A program made the translations under genes and the position numbers. Positions 30,871 to 39,046 of a stretch of 64,000 nt of DNA are shown piece after piece (position 1 is the first letter of the stretch; each line of letters begins with the position of its first letter). The notes beneath the pieces were generated by a model. That model worked only from the letters and a program-made list of their open reading frames with translations, made no database searches and had not been told where the DNA came from. Source of the DNA: Microbacterium trichothecenolyticum (GTDB taxonomy: Bacteria; Actinomycetota; Actinomycetes; Actinomycetales; Microbacteriaceae); contig NZ_JYJA01000041.1 of the NCBI RefSeq assembly GCF_000956465.1, forward strand, positions 62,001-126,000. Reading direction: 5' to 3'.

Positions 30871-32043
30871 GTGGATCCGATCACGGCGCTGCTGCACGAC
30901 GTCCTCGAAGACATCCGACCCCATGACGACGGCGCCCCGGCGGGCTACATCCCCGAGCTCGCCGCCGCCGATCCCGACCGGCTCGCGCTCGCGGTCGTCG
31001 GCCCGCGCGGCCGGGTCCGCGCCGTCGGCGATGTCACGCACGAGTTCACGATCCAGTCGATCTCGAAGCCGTTCGTGCTCGCGCTCGCCCTCGCCGATCG
31101 CGGCCGCGACGCGGTGCTGCGCAAGGTCGGCGCGGAGCCGAGCGGCGAGCCGTTCAACGCGATCAGCCTCGAGCCCGGCACCGGGCGGCCGGCGAATCCC
31201 ATGGTCAACGCCGGGGCGATCGCGACGTCCGCCCTCATCCCCGGCGACGGCGTCGACGACCGGATGACCCGCATCGTCGAAGGACTCTCCGCGTTCGCCG
31301 GGCGGTCGCTGTGGGTCGACGAGCAGGTCTACGCCTCGGAGTCGGCGACCGGCGACCGCAACCGCGCCCTGGCGCACCTGCTGCGCTCGCACGGGATCAT
31401 CGAGGGCTCGGTCGAGATCGCCGTCGAGACCTATTTCCGGCAGTGCTCGCTGCTGGTGACCGTGCGGGACCTCGCAGTGATGTCCGCGACGCTCGCGTTC
31501 GGCGGCCTCAACCCCGTCACCGGCGAGCGGGTCGTCTCCGAGGCCGTGGCCCGCGACGTGCTGTCGATCATGGCGAGCTGCGGCATGTACGACTACTCCG
31601 GCGAGTGGCTGCTGCGCGTCGGTCTGCCGGCGAAGAGCGGCGTCAGCGGAGGCCTGCTGGCCGTCGCCCCGTCGCAGTTCGGCGTCGCGGCGTTCAGCCC
31701 CCGGCTGGACGAGCACGGCAACTCGGTGCGCGCCATCGCGCTCCTCGAGACGCTCGGCGAGCGGTTCGGCATGCACCTGCTCGAGCCGCACGAGAGCGTC
31801 GCCGTCCCCGCGTTCACCGTCGAGGACACCGACCAGGGACGCGTGCTGCGCCTGTCGGGCGAGCTCGGCCTGGCCGGCACCGAGCGGGTCGTCGCCGTGC
31901 TCCGCGAGATCGCCGAAGCGCTCCCCGAGGCCGCCGAGGTGATCGTCGACGCGCGGGACCTCGCCCGCGCCCACAGCGCCGCGCTGGTCGCCCTGCGGGT
32001 CGAGTTCGAGCAGATGCCCAGCGGCATCCGCCTGCGGGAATGA
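30871..32043 (+). CDS. glsA: glutaminase A with C-terminal STAS-like domain
   Basis: The 390-residue protein hydrolyses glutamine to glutamate and ammonia. The serine-dependent beta-lactamase-like fold has the S-x-x-K catalytic pair in I-Q-S-I-S-K-P-F near residue 63, N-P-M-V-N-A-G-A-I near 109 and Y-D-Y-S-G-E-W near 243. Family members are usually about 300 residues; here about 80 more form a STAS-like domain reading V-L-R-L-S-G-E-L-G-L near 328. The GTG at 30871 is preceded by TATGGT. It may work against, or with, glutamate synthase (16883-22949) in nitrogen balance. Confidence 0.93.
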   Translation: MDPITALLHDVLEDIRPHDDGAPAGYIPELAAADPDRLALAVVGPRGRVRAVGDVTHEFTIQSISKPFVLALALADRGRDAVLRKVGAEPSGEPFNAISLEPGTGRPANPMVNAGAIATSALIPGDGVDDRMTRIVEGLSAFAGRSLWVDEQVYASESATGDRNRALAHLLRSHGIIEGSVEIAVETYFRQCSLLVTVRDLAVMSATLAFGGLNPVTGERVVSEAVARDVLSIMASCGMYDYSGEWLLRVGLPAKSGVSGGLLAVAPSQFGVAAFSPRLDEHGNSVRAIALLETLGERFGMHLLEPHESVAVPAFTVEDTDQGRVLRLSGELGLAGTERVVAVLREIAEALPEAAEVIVDARDLARAHSAALVALRVEFEQMPSGIRLRE

Positions 32044-32067
32044 ACTCGCGAGCGGGGACGGATGCCG

Positions 32068-32099
32068 CGGCTCAGACCCGGCCCGACGGCTCAGACCCG
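32068..32099. repeat. 13-bp direct repeat at the convergent ends of glsA and rsmB
   Basis: CGGCTCAGACCCG occurs at 32068-32080 and again at 32087-32099, a 19-base period. The second copy contains the rsmB stop codon, and the first lies in the gap. No hairpin terminator is seen here. Confidence 0.6.
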
Positions 32100-33461
32100 C
32101 CGCAGCAGCGAGATCGACATCGCGTCGGTGTTGTGACGGTGCGGCCACAGCTGTGCGCGCCCGCTGCCGTCGGACTGCGGTGGCAGGCCCGGGTCGGCGT
32201 CGGACAGTGACGTGATCACGTCACGGGCGGAGATCTCCTCGAGCGCGGCGCCCCACTCGCGGCGGATGTCGGCGACGACGCCGGACGTCTCGGCGAGGTG
32301 CGGCGAGCACGTCACGTAGGCGACGACGCCGCCAGGCTTGAGCGCACCGACCGCGGTGCTGAGCAGCTCCCGCTGCAGCTCGGTCAGCGCCGGGACGTCG
32401 CTCGGCGCCTTGCGCCAGCGCGCCTCGGGACGTCGGCGCAGCGCACCCAGCCCCGTGCACGGCGCGTCGACGAGGATGCGGTCGTAGGTGTCGGGCGCGT
32501 TCGCCGCGCGGCTGCGGCCATCCTCCTCCGACACGGGCACCTCCACCGGGACGCCCGCGAGAGCCTGCCGGACGAGGCCGGCGCGCGCCGGTGAGATCTC
32601 GTTGGCCTCGAGCACGGCGCCGCCGACACGGGCCTCGGCGGCGAGGACGGCGGTCTTGCCACCGGGACCCGCGCACAGATCGAGCCAGCGCTCCCCCTCC
32701 GTGATGGGCAGGGCGCGCGTCAGCGCCAGCGCGGCGAGCTGGGAGCCCTCGTCCTGCACGCGGATGCGACCGCGCGAGGAGCGCACGAGCGAGTCGGGAT
32801 CGCCGCCGCCGAGGCGGAACCCGATCGGCGAGAACGGCGTGCGCCGGGCATCGTCGGGAACACCGGCGAGGTCGGGCAGCGCCGCCATCGTGACGCGCGG
32901 CGAGGCGTTGTCGGCGGTGAGGAGCGCCTCGAGCTCTTCGGCGCGGCCCTCCGCGGCCAGCGCGCGCCGGAAGGCGCGCACGACCCACACCGGGTGCGAG
33001 AACAGCAGGCCGAGCTGCTCGTCGTCGGAGCGGGCGCTCGCGGCGACATGCGTCATCCAGTCGCCCGGCGTGTCGCGCGAGATCCGGCGCAGCACGGCGT
33101 TCGCGAACCCGGCGGCACCGCGGCCGCCCGCACCCCGGGCGAGCTCCACGGATTCGTTCACCGCGGCGTGGGAGGCGACACGGGTGGAAAGGAGCTGGTG
33201 CACGCCGAGACGCAGCGCGTCGAGCACGGCCGGGTCGATGTCGGAGACCGGGCGATCGGCGGCGATCGCGATCACCGCGTCGTACGTGCCCTGGCGCCGC
33301 AGCGTGCCGTAGGTGAGTTCGGTCGCGAGCGCGGCGTCGGCCGTCGAGAGGCCGGCGCGCGAGATCGCCGTCGGCAGCAGAAGGTTGGCGTACGCGTCCG
33401 ACTCGTGGACGGCTCGCAGCGTCTCGTAGGCGACGCGGCGGGCCGCGACCGTGCGGCTCAC
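32091..33461 (-). CDS. rsmB: 16S rRNA (cytosine-5)-methyltransferase RsmB/Sun
   Basis: The 456-residue protein has an N-terminal NusB-like RNA-binding domain (about 1-150) and a NOL1/NOP2/Sun methyltransferase domain. SAM binds in L-D-L-C-A-G-P-G-G-K-T near residue 258, and the two cysteines are in V-D-A-P-C-T-G-L-G near 336 and V-T-C-S-P-H near 388. It methylates C967 of 16S rRNA in model bacteria. I chose the GTG at 33461, which overlaps the fmt stop as GTGA. It follows fmt, as in most bacteria. Confidence 0.95.
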   Translation of the reverse strand: MSRTVAARRVAYETLRAVHESDAYANLLLPTAISRAGLSTADAALATELTYGTLRRQGTYDAVIAIAADRPVSDIDPAVLDALRLGVHQLLSTRVASHAAVNESVELARGAGGRGAAGFANAVLRRISRDTPGDWMTHVAASARSDDEQLGLLFSHPVWVVRAFRRALAAEGRAEELEALLTADNASPRVTMAALPDLAGVPDDARRTPFSPIGFRLGGGDPDSLVRSSRGRIRVQDEGSQLAALALTRALPITEGERWLDLCAGPGGKTAVLAAEARVGGAVLEANEISPARAGLVRQALAGVPVEVPVSEEDGRSRAANAPDTYDRILVDAPCTGLGALRRRPEARWRKAPSDVPALTELQRELLSTAVGALKPGGVVAYVTCSPHLAETSGVVADIRREWGAALEEISARDVITSLSDADPGLPPQSDGSGRAQLWPHRHNTDAMSISLLRRV

Positions 33462-34381
33462 GATCCCGCCACCGGGGTCGCTCCGTGCAGCCCTCGCCAC
33501 CAGTCGGCGGCGCGCATCGCGCCCTTGCCGGCAGGCTGCACCGTCTCGAGCACGATCGGCGCGGATGCGGTCCCGGCGATCACCTGCTTGCCGTGCAGGG
33601 CGAGCGCGCCCGGTTCGAGTGGCAGAGCGTCGCCGGGAGCCGGCGCGACAGCGAGAACCTTGAACCGGGCGCCGTCGATCGTGGTGTGCGCACCGGGTTC
33701 GGGCGTCACCCCGCGGATGCGGCCGAGCACTGCGCTCGCGGGCTCGTCCCAGCGGATGCGGCCGTCGTCGTCGCCGAGCTTCGACGCGTACGTGGTGTCG
33801 CCCTCCTGCGGGCGGGCGACGGCGGCGCCGGAGGCGATCGCGTCGACCACGTCCGAGAGCAGCCCGGCTCCGTCGTCGGCCAGCGAGGCGAGGAGGTCGC
33901 CGGCGGTCGCGTTCGGCGGGACGTCGACGGCGAGCTCGCCGAACACGTCTCCGGCGTCGAGCTCGGGCACGAGCTGGAACACGCTGGCCCCCGTGCGTGC
34001 GTCACCGGCGATGAGGGCGTGCTGCACCGGTGCGGCGCCGCGCCAGCGCGGCAGCAGCGAGAAGTGCAGGTTGATCCACCCGTGCGCCGGGGTCGACAGC
34101 AGCGGCTCGCGCACGAGCCCGCCGTAGGCCACGATCACACCGAGGTCGGGTTCGAGAGCCGCGATCTCGGCGGTGGCGGCCGCATCGAGGCGGTCGGCCC
34201 GGATCACGGGCAGCCCGAGTTCCTCGGCGGCCGTGGCGACGGGTGACGGCGTCAGGACCCGCTTGCGCCCCAGCGGGGCGTCCTGGCGGGTGATGACCGC
34301 GGCGATGTCGTGAGCGGATGCCGCGAGCCGGCGCAGCGCCGGCACAGCCGGCGCCGGTGTGCCGGCGAAGACGAGACGCAT
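33458..34381 (-). CDS. fmt: methionyl-tRNA formyltransferase
   Basis: The 307-residue enzyme formylates initiator methionyl-tRNA. The N-terminal domain opens R-L-V-F-A-G-T-P-A-P-A-V-P-A-L and carries the catalytic I-N-L-H-F-S-L-L-P-R-W-R-G-A-A-P near residue 105. The C-terminal OB-like domain (about 205-305) is complete. AGGAA lies before the ATG at 34381. It starts 21 bases after priA and overlaps rsmB by 4 bases. Confidence 0.96.
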   Translation of the reverse strand: MRLVFAGTPAPAVPALRRLAASAHDIAAVITRQDAPLGRKRVLTPSPVATAAEELGLPVIRADRLDAAATAEIAALEPDLGVIVAYGGLVREPLLSTPAHGWINLHFSLLPRWRGAAPVQHALIAGDARTGASVFQLVPELDAGDVFGELAVDVPPNATAGDLLASLADDGAGLLSDVVDAIASGAAVARPQEGDTTYASKLGDDDGRIRWDEPASAVLGRIRGVTPEPGAHTTIDGARFKVLAVAPAPGDALPLEPGALALHGKQVIAGTASAPIVLETVQPAGKGAMRAADWWRGLHGATPVAGS

Positions 34382-34402
34382 GACGTTCCTGGAAGTCGAG
34401 GG

Positions 34403-36424
34403 TCAGAGATCGAGATCGGGTACGTCGACCCGAACCTTCAGTGTATGGGCGGCCCCGGGCGTGCGACCCTTCGCGGCGCGGCGCCCCTTCATCGCGTGGC
34501 TCACCACGGACGCGCGCAGACTCTCGGTCACGCTGGCGCCGAGGCCGTAGTCGAACCGCACCAGAGCGCGCACCGACTCATCGTGCGCGATCGGACCGAG
34601 CACGGCCTCTCCGTCGAGCTCCGGGACGGCGGCGCGCAACGCGGCGATGGCGGTGTCCACCGCGCGATGCGGTCCGTCGACGGAGGCCACCCGGACGGTC
34701 GGGGGCATTCGCAGCGGGGCACGGTCGGCGAGCTCGGAGCGGGCGTACGCGGCCTGCGTCCAGGTCGCCAGCGCGCGAGCGACCTCGCCGCCCACGCCGA
34801 CCAGATGAACCGGCGACCCGGGGGCGGCCAGGGCCGCCGCGTTCGACCACCACCGCAGACACGACTCGCCGATGCGCAGATCGTCGGCCATCAGCATCCG
34901 ATCCCCATCCAGCAGGATCACGGCACGATACCCGCCGGCCGCGCGCGGCTCGGCGCCGCGGGTCGCCACCACCAGAGCGGGACGGGCGTCGACCTCGGTC
35001 ACGGGGTGGTCGCCGTCGGCGACGATCACACGCGTGCCCGGAAAGGCGCGACCGAGTTCGTCGGCGGTGCGCTCGCTGCCGGACGAGGCCATGCGAAGGA
35101 GCGTCGACCGGCACTCGGGGCAGGCCCACGCGTGGGCGGCGCGTCCGCACCACGTGCATGTCGGGACGGCGCCCTGCCGCGCGGCGTGGAGCGGACCGCC
35201 GCAGTGCGCGCAGCGCGCAGGATGGCGGCATTTCGCGCACACGAGAACGGGTGCATAGCCCGGACGCGCCACTTGAACGAGCACCGGGCCCTCGGTGAGC
35301 GCTTCACGCGCGGCGGCGAACGCCGACGACGGCACGCGCGCCGCGCGGGACTCCCCTTCGCGGTTCGCGCTCAGCACGACACGAGGGCTCACCCGCCGTG
35401 CCGCGGGGAGGTCGCGCACCCAGCCGACGGCGACCAGGCGCTCGACGTCGGTGGTGCGGGTGTGGCCCGCGAAGACGAGAGCTCCGCCGTGCAGCTCCTG
35501 ACGCAGCAGCGCCGCGTCGCGGGCGTGGACGCCGGGGCTGAGCGGCTCCCCCAGCAGCGGGTCCCCGTCGTCCCAGAGCGCGGCCAGCCCGAGCGCGGAC
35601 ACCGGCGCGTACACGGTGGAGCGGTTGCCGATCACGACGCACGGCGCGTCGGCGAGGGTCCGCAGGAACGCGGCGTACCGGGTGGGACCGCTCTGCTTCG
35701 CATCGTCGCGGACCAGGGCGTCGGCGGGGATGCGGGCCGCCAGCGCGGCTTCGAGCTGGGCGCGGTCACGGTGATCCGGCACGGCGATCACGGTGCTGCG
35801 CCCGGAGGCGAGGGTGTGCGTCGCTGCCGCGGCGAGCAGGATCGCCCAGGATCCGACGACCGTGCCGTCGCCGAGCGTCGACGGCACGGGCGGCGCATCC
35901 ACCGCGAGGCGCTCGTCGTCGTCGAGCGCTTCGGCGAGCCCCGGGTACGCGCCCAGCACCCCGTCGGCCCACGCGCGATCCGCCTCGTCGATCACCGGTC
36001 GCGACGGCGGGTCGGCTGCGAGCCATGCCTTCTCGGCGCGCACCATGCGCTTGGGGATCGCGAGGCGGAGGATGTCGCCGGCTGATCCTGCCGCCCTGTC
36101 GGCGGCGCGTCGGGCGAGCGCGTAGAGCGCCGGCGTCAGCACCGGCACCGGCGACACGACGGCCTCGAGCTGCGACAGGGGGCGGTCCGAGGCATCCGGC
36201 TCCCCCACCTCGACGAGGAGCGCGTCGACCACTCGCCCGGCGCTGCGCAAGGGCACGCGCACCCGGACGCCAGGCACGGCGTCCGCGACGAGCTCGGCGG
36301 GGATCTCGTAGTCGAAGAGGCGGTCGAGCTGCGGCAGCGGCGAGTCGATCAGCACACGCGCGACGCGGCGCGGGCGCCGCGGTCGATCGGCGGAGTCGGG
36401 CTCGTCGTCGTGCACCGCGGTCAC
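34403..36424 (-). CDS. priA: primosomal protein N' (PriA) lacking helicase motifs
   Basis: The 673-residue protein has the PriA N-terminal DNA-binding domain (about 15-110) and the zinc region C-A-K-C, C-A-H-C, C-T-W-C, C-P-E-C (about 375-430). The Walker A lysine motif is absent; the region near residue 195 reads A-I-L-L-A-A-A-A-T-H. The DEEH box appears as W-D-D-G-D. Actinobacterial PriA proteins are known to lack helicase motifs, so this probably acts in replication restart as a scaffold without motor activity. The GTG at 36424 lies 10 bases after metK; a second GTG at 36415 is possible. Confidence 0.93.
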   Translation of the reverse strand: MTAVHDDEPDSADRPRRPRRVARVLIDSPLPQLDRLFDYEIPAELVADAVPGVRVRVPLRSAGRVVDALLVEVGEPDASDRPLSQLEAVVSPVPVLTPALYALARRAADRAAGSAGDILRLAIPKRMVRAEKAWLAADPPSRPVIDEADRAWADGVLGAYPGLAEALDDDERLAVDAPPVPSTLGDGTVVGSWAILLAAAATHTLASGRSTVIAVPDHRDRAQLEAALAARIPADALVRDDAKQSGPTRYAAFLRTLADAPCVVIGNRSTVYAPVSALGLAALWDDGDPLLGEPLSPGVHARDAALLRQELHGGALVFAGHTRTTDVERLVAVGWVRDLPAARRVSPRVVLSANREGESRAARVPSSAFAAAREALTEGPVLVQVARPGYAPVLVCAKCRHPARCAHCGGPLHAARQGAVPTCTWCGRAAHAWACPECRSTLLRMASSGSERTADELGRAFPGTRVIVADGDHPVTEVDARPALVVATRGAEPRAAGGYRAVILLDGDRMLMADDLRIGESCLRWWSNAAALAAPGSPVHLVGVGGEVARALATWTQAAYARSELADRAPLRMPPTVRVASVDGPHRAVDTAIAALRAAVPELDGEAVLGPIAHDESVRALVRFDYGLGASVTESLRASVVSHAMKGRRAAKGRTPGAAHTLKVRVDVPDLDL

Positions 36425-36434
36425 GCGGCCGGCG

Positions 36435-37628
36435 TCAGAGCCCGGCTGCGGCGCGCAGCGCGTCCGCGCGGTCGGTGCGCTCCCACGTGAAGTCGGGCAG
36501 CTCGCGGCCGAAGTGGCCGTACGCCGCGGTCTGCGCGTAGATCGGCCGCAGCAGATCGAGCTGGTCGATGATCGCCTTCGGGCGCAGATCGAACACGTCG
36601 AGGATGGCCTGGGTGATCACGTCGTCCGCCACCCGCCCGGTGCCGAACGTCTCGACATAGAGCCCGACGGGCTTCGCCTTGCCGATGGCGTACGCGACCT
36701 GCACCTCGAGGCGGTCTGCGAGTCCGGCGGCGACGGCGTTCTTCGCGACCCAGCGCATCGCGTAGGCGGCTGAGCGGTCGACCTTCGACGGGTCCTTGCC
36801 GCTGAACGCGCCACCGCCGTGGCGCGACGCCCCGCCGTACGTGTCGATGATGATCTTGCGGCCGGTGAGGCCGGCGTCGCCCTTCGGACCGCCGATGACG
36901 AACGGCCCCGCCGGGTTGATGTAGTACTTCACGTCGGGCAGCTCGAGCCCGGTCGCCTCGAGCACCGGGTCGATGACCTCGGCCCGGACGGCGGCGCGCA
37001 GCGCCTTCTGCGAGATGTCGGGGTGGTGCTGCGTCGACAGCACGACGGACTCGACCGTCTTCGGCGTGTGGCCGTCGTAGCCGAGAGTGACCTGGGTCTT
37101 GCCGTCGGGGCGCAGGAACGGCAGCTCGCCCGACCGGCGCACATCGGCGAGGCGCTCGGCCATGCGGTGCGCCGTCCATGCGGCCATCGGCATGAGCTGC
37201 GGCGTCTCGGTCGTCGCGTAGCCGAACATGATGCCCTGGTCGCCCGCGCCCTGCAGGTCATGGGGGTCTTGCGAGCCGTCCTCGCGGCGCTCGAACGCCT
37301 TGTCGACGCCGGCGGCGATGTCGGAGGACTGCGCCCCGATCGAGACGCTCACGCCGCACGAGTCGCCGTCGAATCCGGTGTCGCTCGAGGTGTAGCCGAT
37401 GCGGTTGACGACGCCGCGCACGATGGCCGGGATCTCGACGTATGCGGAGGTCGACACCTCACCGGCGACGTGGACGAGTCCGGTGGTGACGAGGGTCTCG
37501 ACGGCGACACGCCCGTTCGGGTCGGCGTCCAGGATCGCGTCGAGGATGGAGTCCGAGATCTGGTCGCAGATCTTGTCGGGGTGGCCCTCGGTGACGGATT
37601 CGGACGTGAACAGACGCAGGTCGGTCAT
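36435..37628 (-). CDS. metK: S-adenosylmethionine synthetase
   Basis: The 397-residue enzyme makes SAM from methionine and ATP. It has T-E-G-H-P-D-K-I-C-D-Q-I-S-D near residue 14, the signature G-A-G-D-Q-G-I-M-F-G-Y near 118 and the P-loop-like G-G-G-A-F-S-G-K-D-P-S-K-V-D-R near 270. I chose the ATG at 37628 with GGAG about 7 bases upstream. The leader is only about 60 bases and shows no SAM riboswitch. It is followed by priA after 10 bases. Confidence 0.97.
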   Translation of the reverse strand: MTDLRLFTSESVTEGHPDKICDQISDSILDAILDADPNGRVAVETLVTTGLVHVAGEVSTSAYVEIPAIVRGVVNRIGYTSSDTGFDGDSCGVSVSIGAQSSDIAAGVDKAFERREDGSQDPHDLQGAGDQGIMFGYATTETPQLMPMAAWTAHRMAERLADVRRSGELPFLRPDGKTQVTLGYDGHTPKTVESVVLSTQHHPDISQKALRAAVRAEVIDPVLEATGLELPDVKYYINPAGPFVIGGPKGDAGLTGRKIIIDTYGGASRHGGGAFSGKDPSKVDRSAAYAMRWVAKNAVAAGLADRLEVQVAYAIGKAKPVGLYVETFGTGRVADDVITQAILDVFDLRPKAIIDQLDLLRPIYAQTAAYGHFGRELPDFTWERTDRADALRAAAGL

Positions 37629-37689
37629 CGGTACTCCAGTTGTCGTGGCTCCGGTCGTCGTGGCGTCCGGGCGCGAGGGGGCGGACACC

Positions 37690-37695
37690 AGTATG
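37690..37695 (-). promoter_or_regulatory. -10 box of metK
   Basis: CATACT on the minus strand lies about 62 bases before the metK ATG. It overlaps the foot of the rpoZ terminator stem by two bases. No good -35 is visible. Confidence 0.35.
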
Positions 37696-37730
37696 CCCCC
37701 GGCGACGGACAGGGGCCGTCGTCGGGGGCA
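37694..37730 (-). terminator. hairpin terminator after rpoZ
   Basis: A 15-bp stem with one G-T pair (37694-37708 with 37716-37730) and a 7-base loop lies between rpoZ and metK. There is no T run. Confidence 0.65.
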
Positions 37731-37746
37731 TCGAGGATATGACGGA

Positions 37747-38001
37747 TTACTCCGCGCGGCGCAGGCGCAGCTTGTCCTCGTGGATCTCGTGCATCGCGAT
37801 GGTGAGCGGCTTGTCCTCGACGGTCGAGTCGACGAGCGGGCCCACGTTGTCGAACAGGTTGCCCTCGTGGAGGTCGGAGTAGTAGTCGTTGATCTGGCGC
37901 GCGCGCTTGGACGCGAAGATCACGAGCTGGTACTTCGAGTCCACCTTCTCGAGCAGGCTGTCGATGGGGGGCTCAATGATGCCCTGGTTCGTTCCGGCCA
38001 T
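37747..38001 (-). CDS. rpoZ: RNA polymerase omega subunit
   Basis: The 84-residue protein assists assembly of RNA polymerase by holding beta prime. The core motif D-S-K-Y-Q-L-V-I-F-A-S-K-R-A-R-Q-I-N-D-Y-Y is near residues 21-41, followed by P-L-T-I-A-M-H-E-I. CAGGAGG stands 8 bases before the ATG at 38001. It follows gmk after 90 bases with its own TAGAAT box. coaBC, which often follows rpoZ in actinobacteria, is not here. Confidence 0.95.
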   Translation of the reverse strand: MAGTNQGIIEPPIDSLLEKVDSKYQLVIFASKRARQINDYYSDLHEGNLFDNVGPLVDSTVEDKPLTIAMHEIHEDKLRLRRAE

Positions 38002-38044
38002 GGCGAAACCTCCTGGATCGGATGTCGGAATGGGAGTCGATGGA

Positions 38045-38062
38045 GCCTCGGGGTGCCGAGGC
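38045..38062 (-). other. 5' stem-loop of the rpoZ transcript or gmk terminator
   Basis: Arms GCCTCGG and CCGAGGC (7 bp, 4-base loop) lie directly after the predicted rpoZ start point near 38064. It could protect the rpoZ mRNA or end the pyr-gmk transcript. No T run follows. Confidence 0.4.
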
Positions 38063-38070
38063 ATCCCACC

Positions 38071-38076
38071 ATTCTA
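38071..38076 (-). promoter_or_regulatory. -10 box of rpoZ
   Basis: TAGAAT on the minus strand, 16 bases after the gmk stop, is a good -10 box. The leader would be about 63 bases. No clear -35 is visible. Confidence 0.5.
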
Positions 38077-38091
38077 CGTGACGGGATGCTC

Positions 38092-39045
38092 TCAGCGCGC
38101 GAGGCGGGCGACCTCGTCGGCTGCATGGGCGACGTCGTCGTTCACGACGCGGTAGTCGAACTCGCCCTGAGAGGCCAGTTCGGTCTTGGCAGTGCGCAGG
38201 CGCCGGGCGCGTTCGGCGGCGTCCTCGGTGCCGCGGCCGACGAGGCGCTGTACGAGCTCGTCCCAGCTCGGCGGCAGCAGGAACACGAGTGTGGCCGACG
38301 GATCGGCCTCGCGCACCTGGCGGGCCCCCTGCAGGTCGATCTCGAGGAGCACGGTGCGTCCCTCGGCGAGGGCCTTCTCGATGGGGGCGCGCGGCGTGCC
38401 GTAGCGGTAGGCGTTGTGCACGGTGGCGTGCTCGAGCAGCTCGCCGTCGGCGATCATGCGGTCGAACTCCGCGTCATCGACGAAGAAGTAGTGCTCGCCG
38501 TCGACCTCGCCCGGGCGCGGTGCCCGCGTCGTCGCCGACACCGACAGCAGGATCTCGGGGTGGTGGTCCTTGATGTGCGCAGCCACGGTGCCCTTTCCCA
38601 CGGCAGTGGGACCGGCGAGCACGACGAGGCGGCTGCGGCCGGCGCGGGGCTCGGCCTCGGGCCACCGGCTGTCGAGGAAGTGGCGCAGGTCCTCGCGCTG
38701 GCGCGAGCCGAGGCCGCCCAGACGCTTGACCGGCGAGATCTCCAGGTCCTGAAGGATACGGTCGCGCTTGCCTTCGCCGATCGCCGGGATCGCGGTCAGG
38801 AACTCGGGCACGCGCATCGCGCCGGCGGGAGACGTGGGCTCGGCGAGGGCTCGCCGCAGGAGCTCCTGCGGCGTGATCACCCGCATCGCGACGTCCTTCT
38901 TGAGGGCGGCGCGTTCGCGGCGGGCGGCGACGGCACGGCGCGACGCGGCGACGCGGTCGACCTCGGGAGGCCGCCCCTGCGCGCCAGGGATGCGGGGCGG
39001 GGCCTCATCAGGGGTTTCCTGATAAAGGATGCGGGAATCGGACAT
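38092..39045 (-). CDS. gmk: mIHF-guanylate kinase fusion protein
   Basis: The 317-residue protein has two parts. Residues about 30-120 match the actinobacterial integration host factor mIHF: A-A-R-R-E-R-A-A-L-K-K, V-P-E-F-L-T-A-I-P-A-I-G and the DNA-binding I-S-P-V-K-R-L-G-G-L-G-S-R-Q-R-E. Residues about 130-317 are guanylate kinase with P-loop A-G-P-T-A-V-G-K-G-T and S-A-T-T-R-A-P-R-P-G-E-V-D-G-E-H-Y-F-F. In M. tuberculosis mihF and gmk are adjacent separate genes. The ATG at 39045 is 1 base after the pyrF stop. The enzyme phosphorylates GMP to GDP; the other half should bind DNA. Confidence 0.93.
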   Translation of the reverse strand: MSDSRILYQETPDEAPPRIPGAQGRPPEVDRVAASRRAVAARRERAALKKDVAMRVITPQELLRRALAEPTSPAGAMRVPEFLTAIPAIGEGKRDRILQDLEISPVKRLGGLGSRQREDLRHFLDSRWPEAEPRAGRSRLVVLAGPTAVGKGTVAAHIKDHHPEILLSVSATTRAPRPGEVDGEHYFFVDDAEFDRMIADGELLEHATVHNAYRYGTPRAPIEKALAEGRTVLLEIDLQGARQVREADPSATLVFLLPPSWDELVQRLVGRGTEDAAERARRLRTAKTELASQGEFDYRVVNDDVAHAADEVARLAR

Positions 39046-39046
39046 A

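Noticed and set aside
37629..37690. SAM riboswitch before metK
   Set aside because: The leader is only about 60 bases and shows no multi-stem fold or known SAM motif; the large hairpin upstream belongs to the end of rpoZ.
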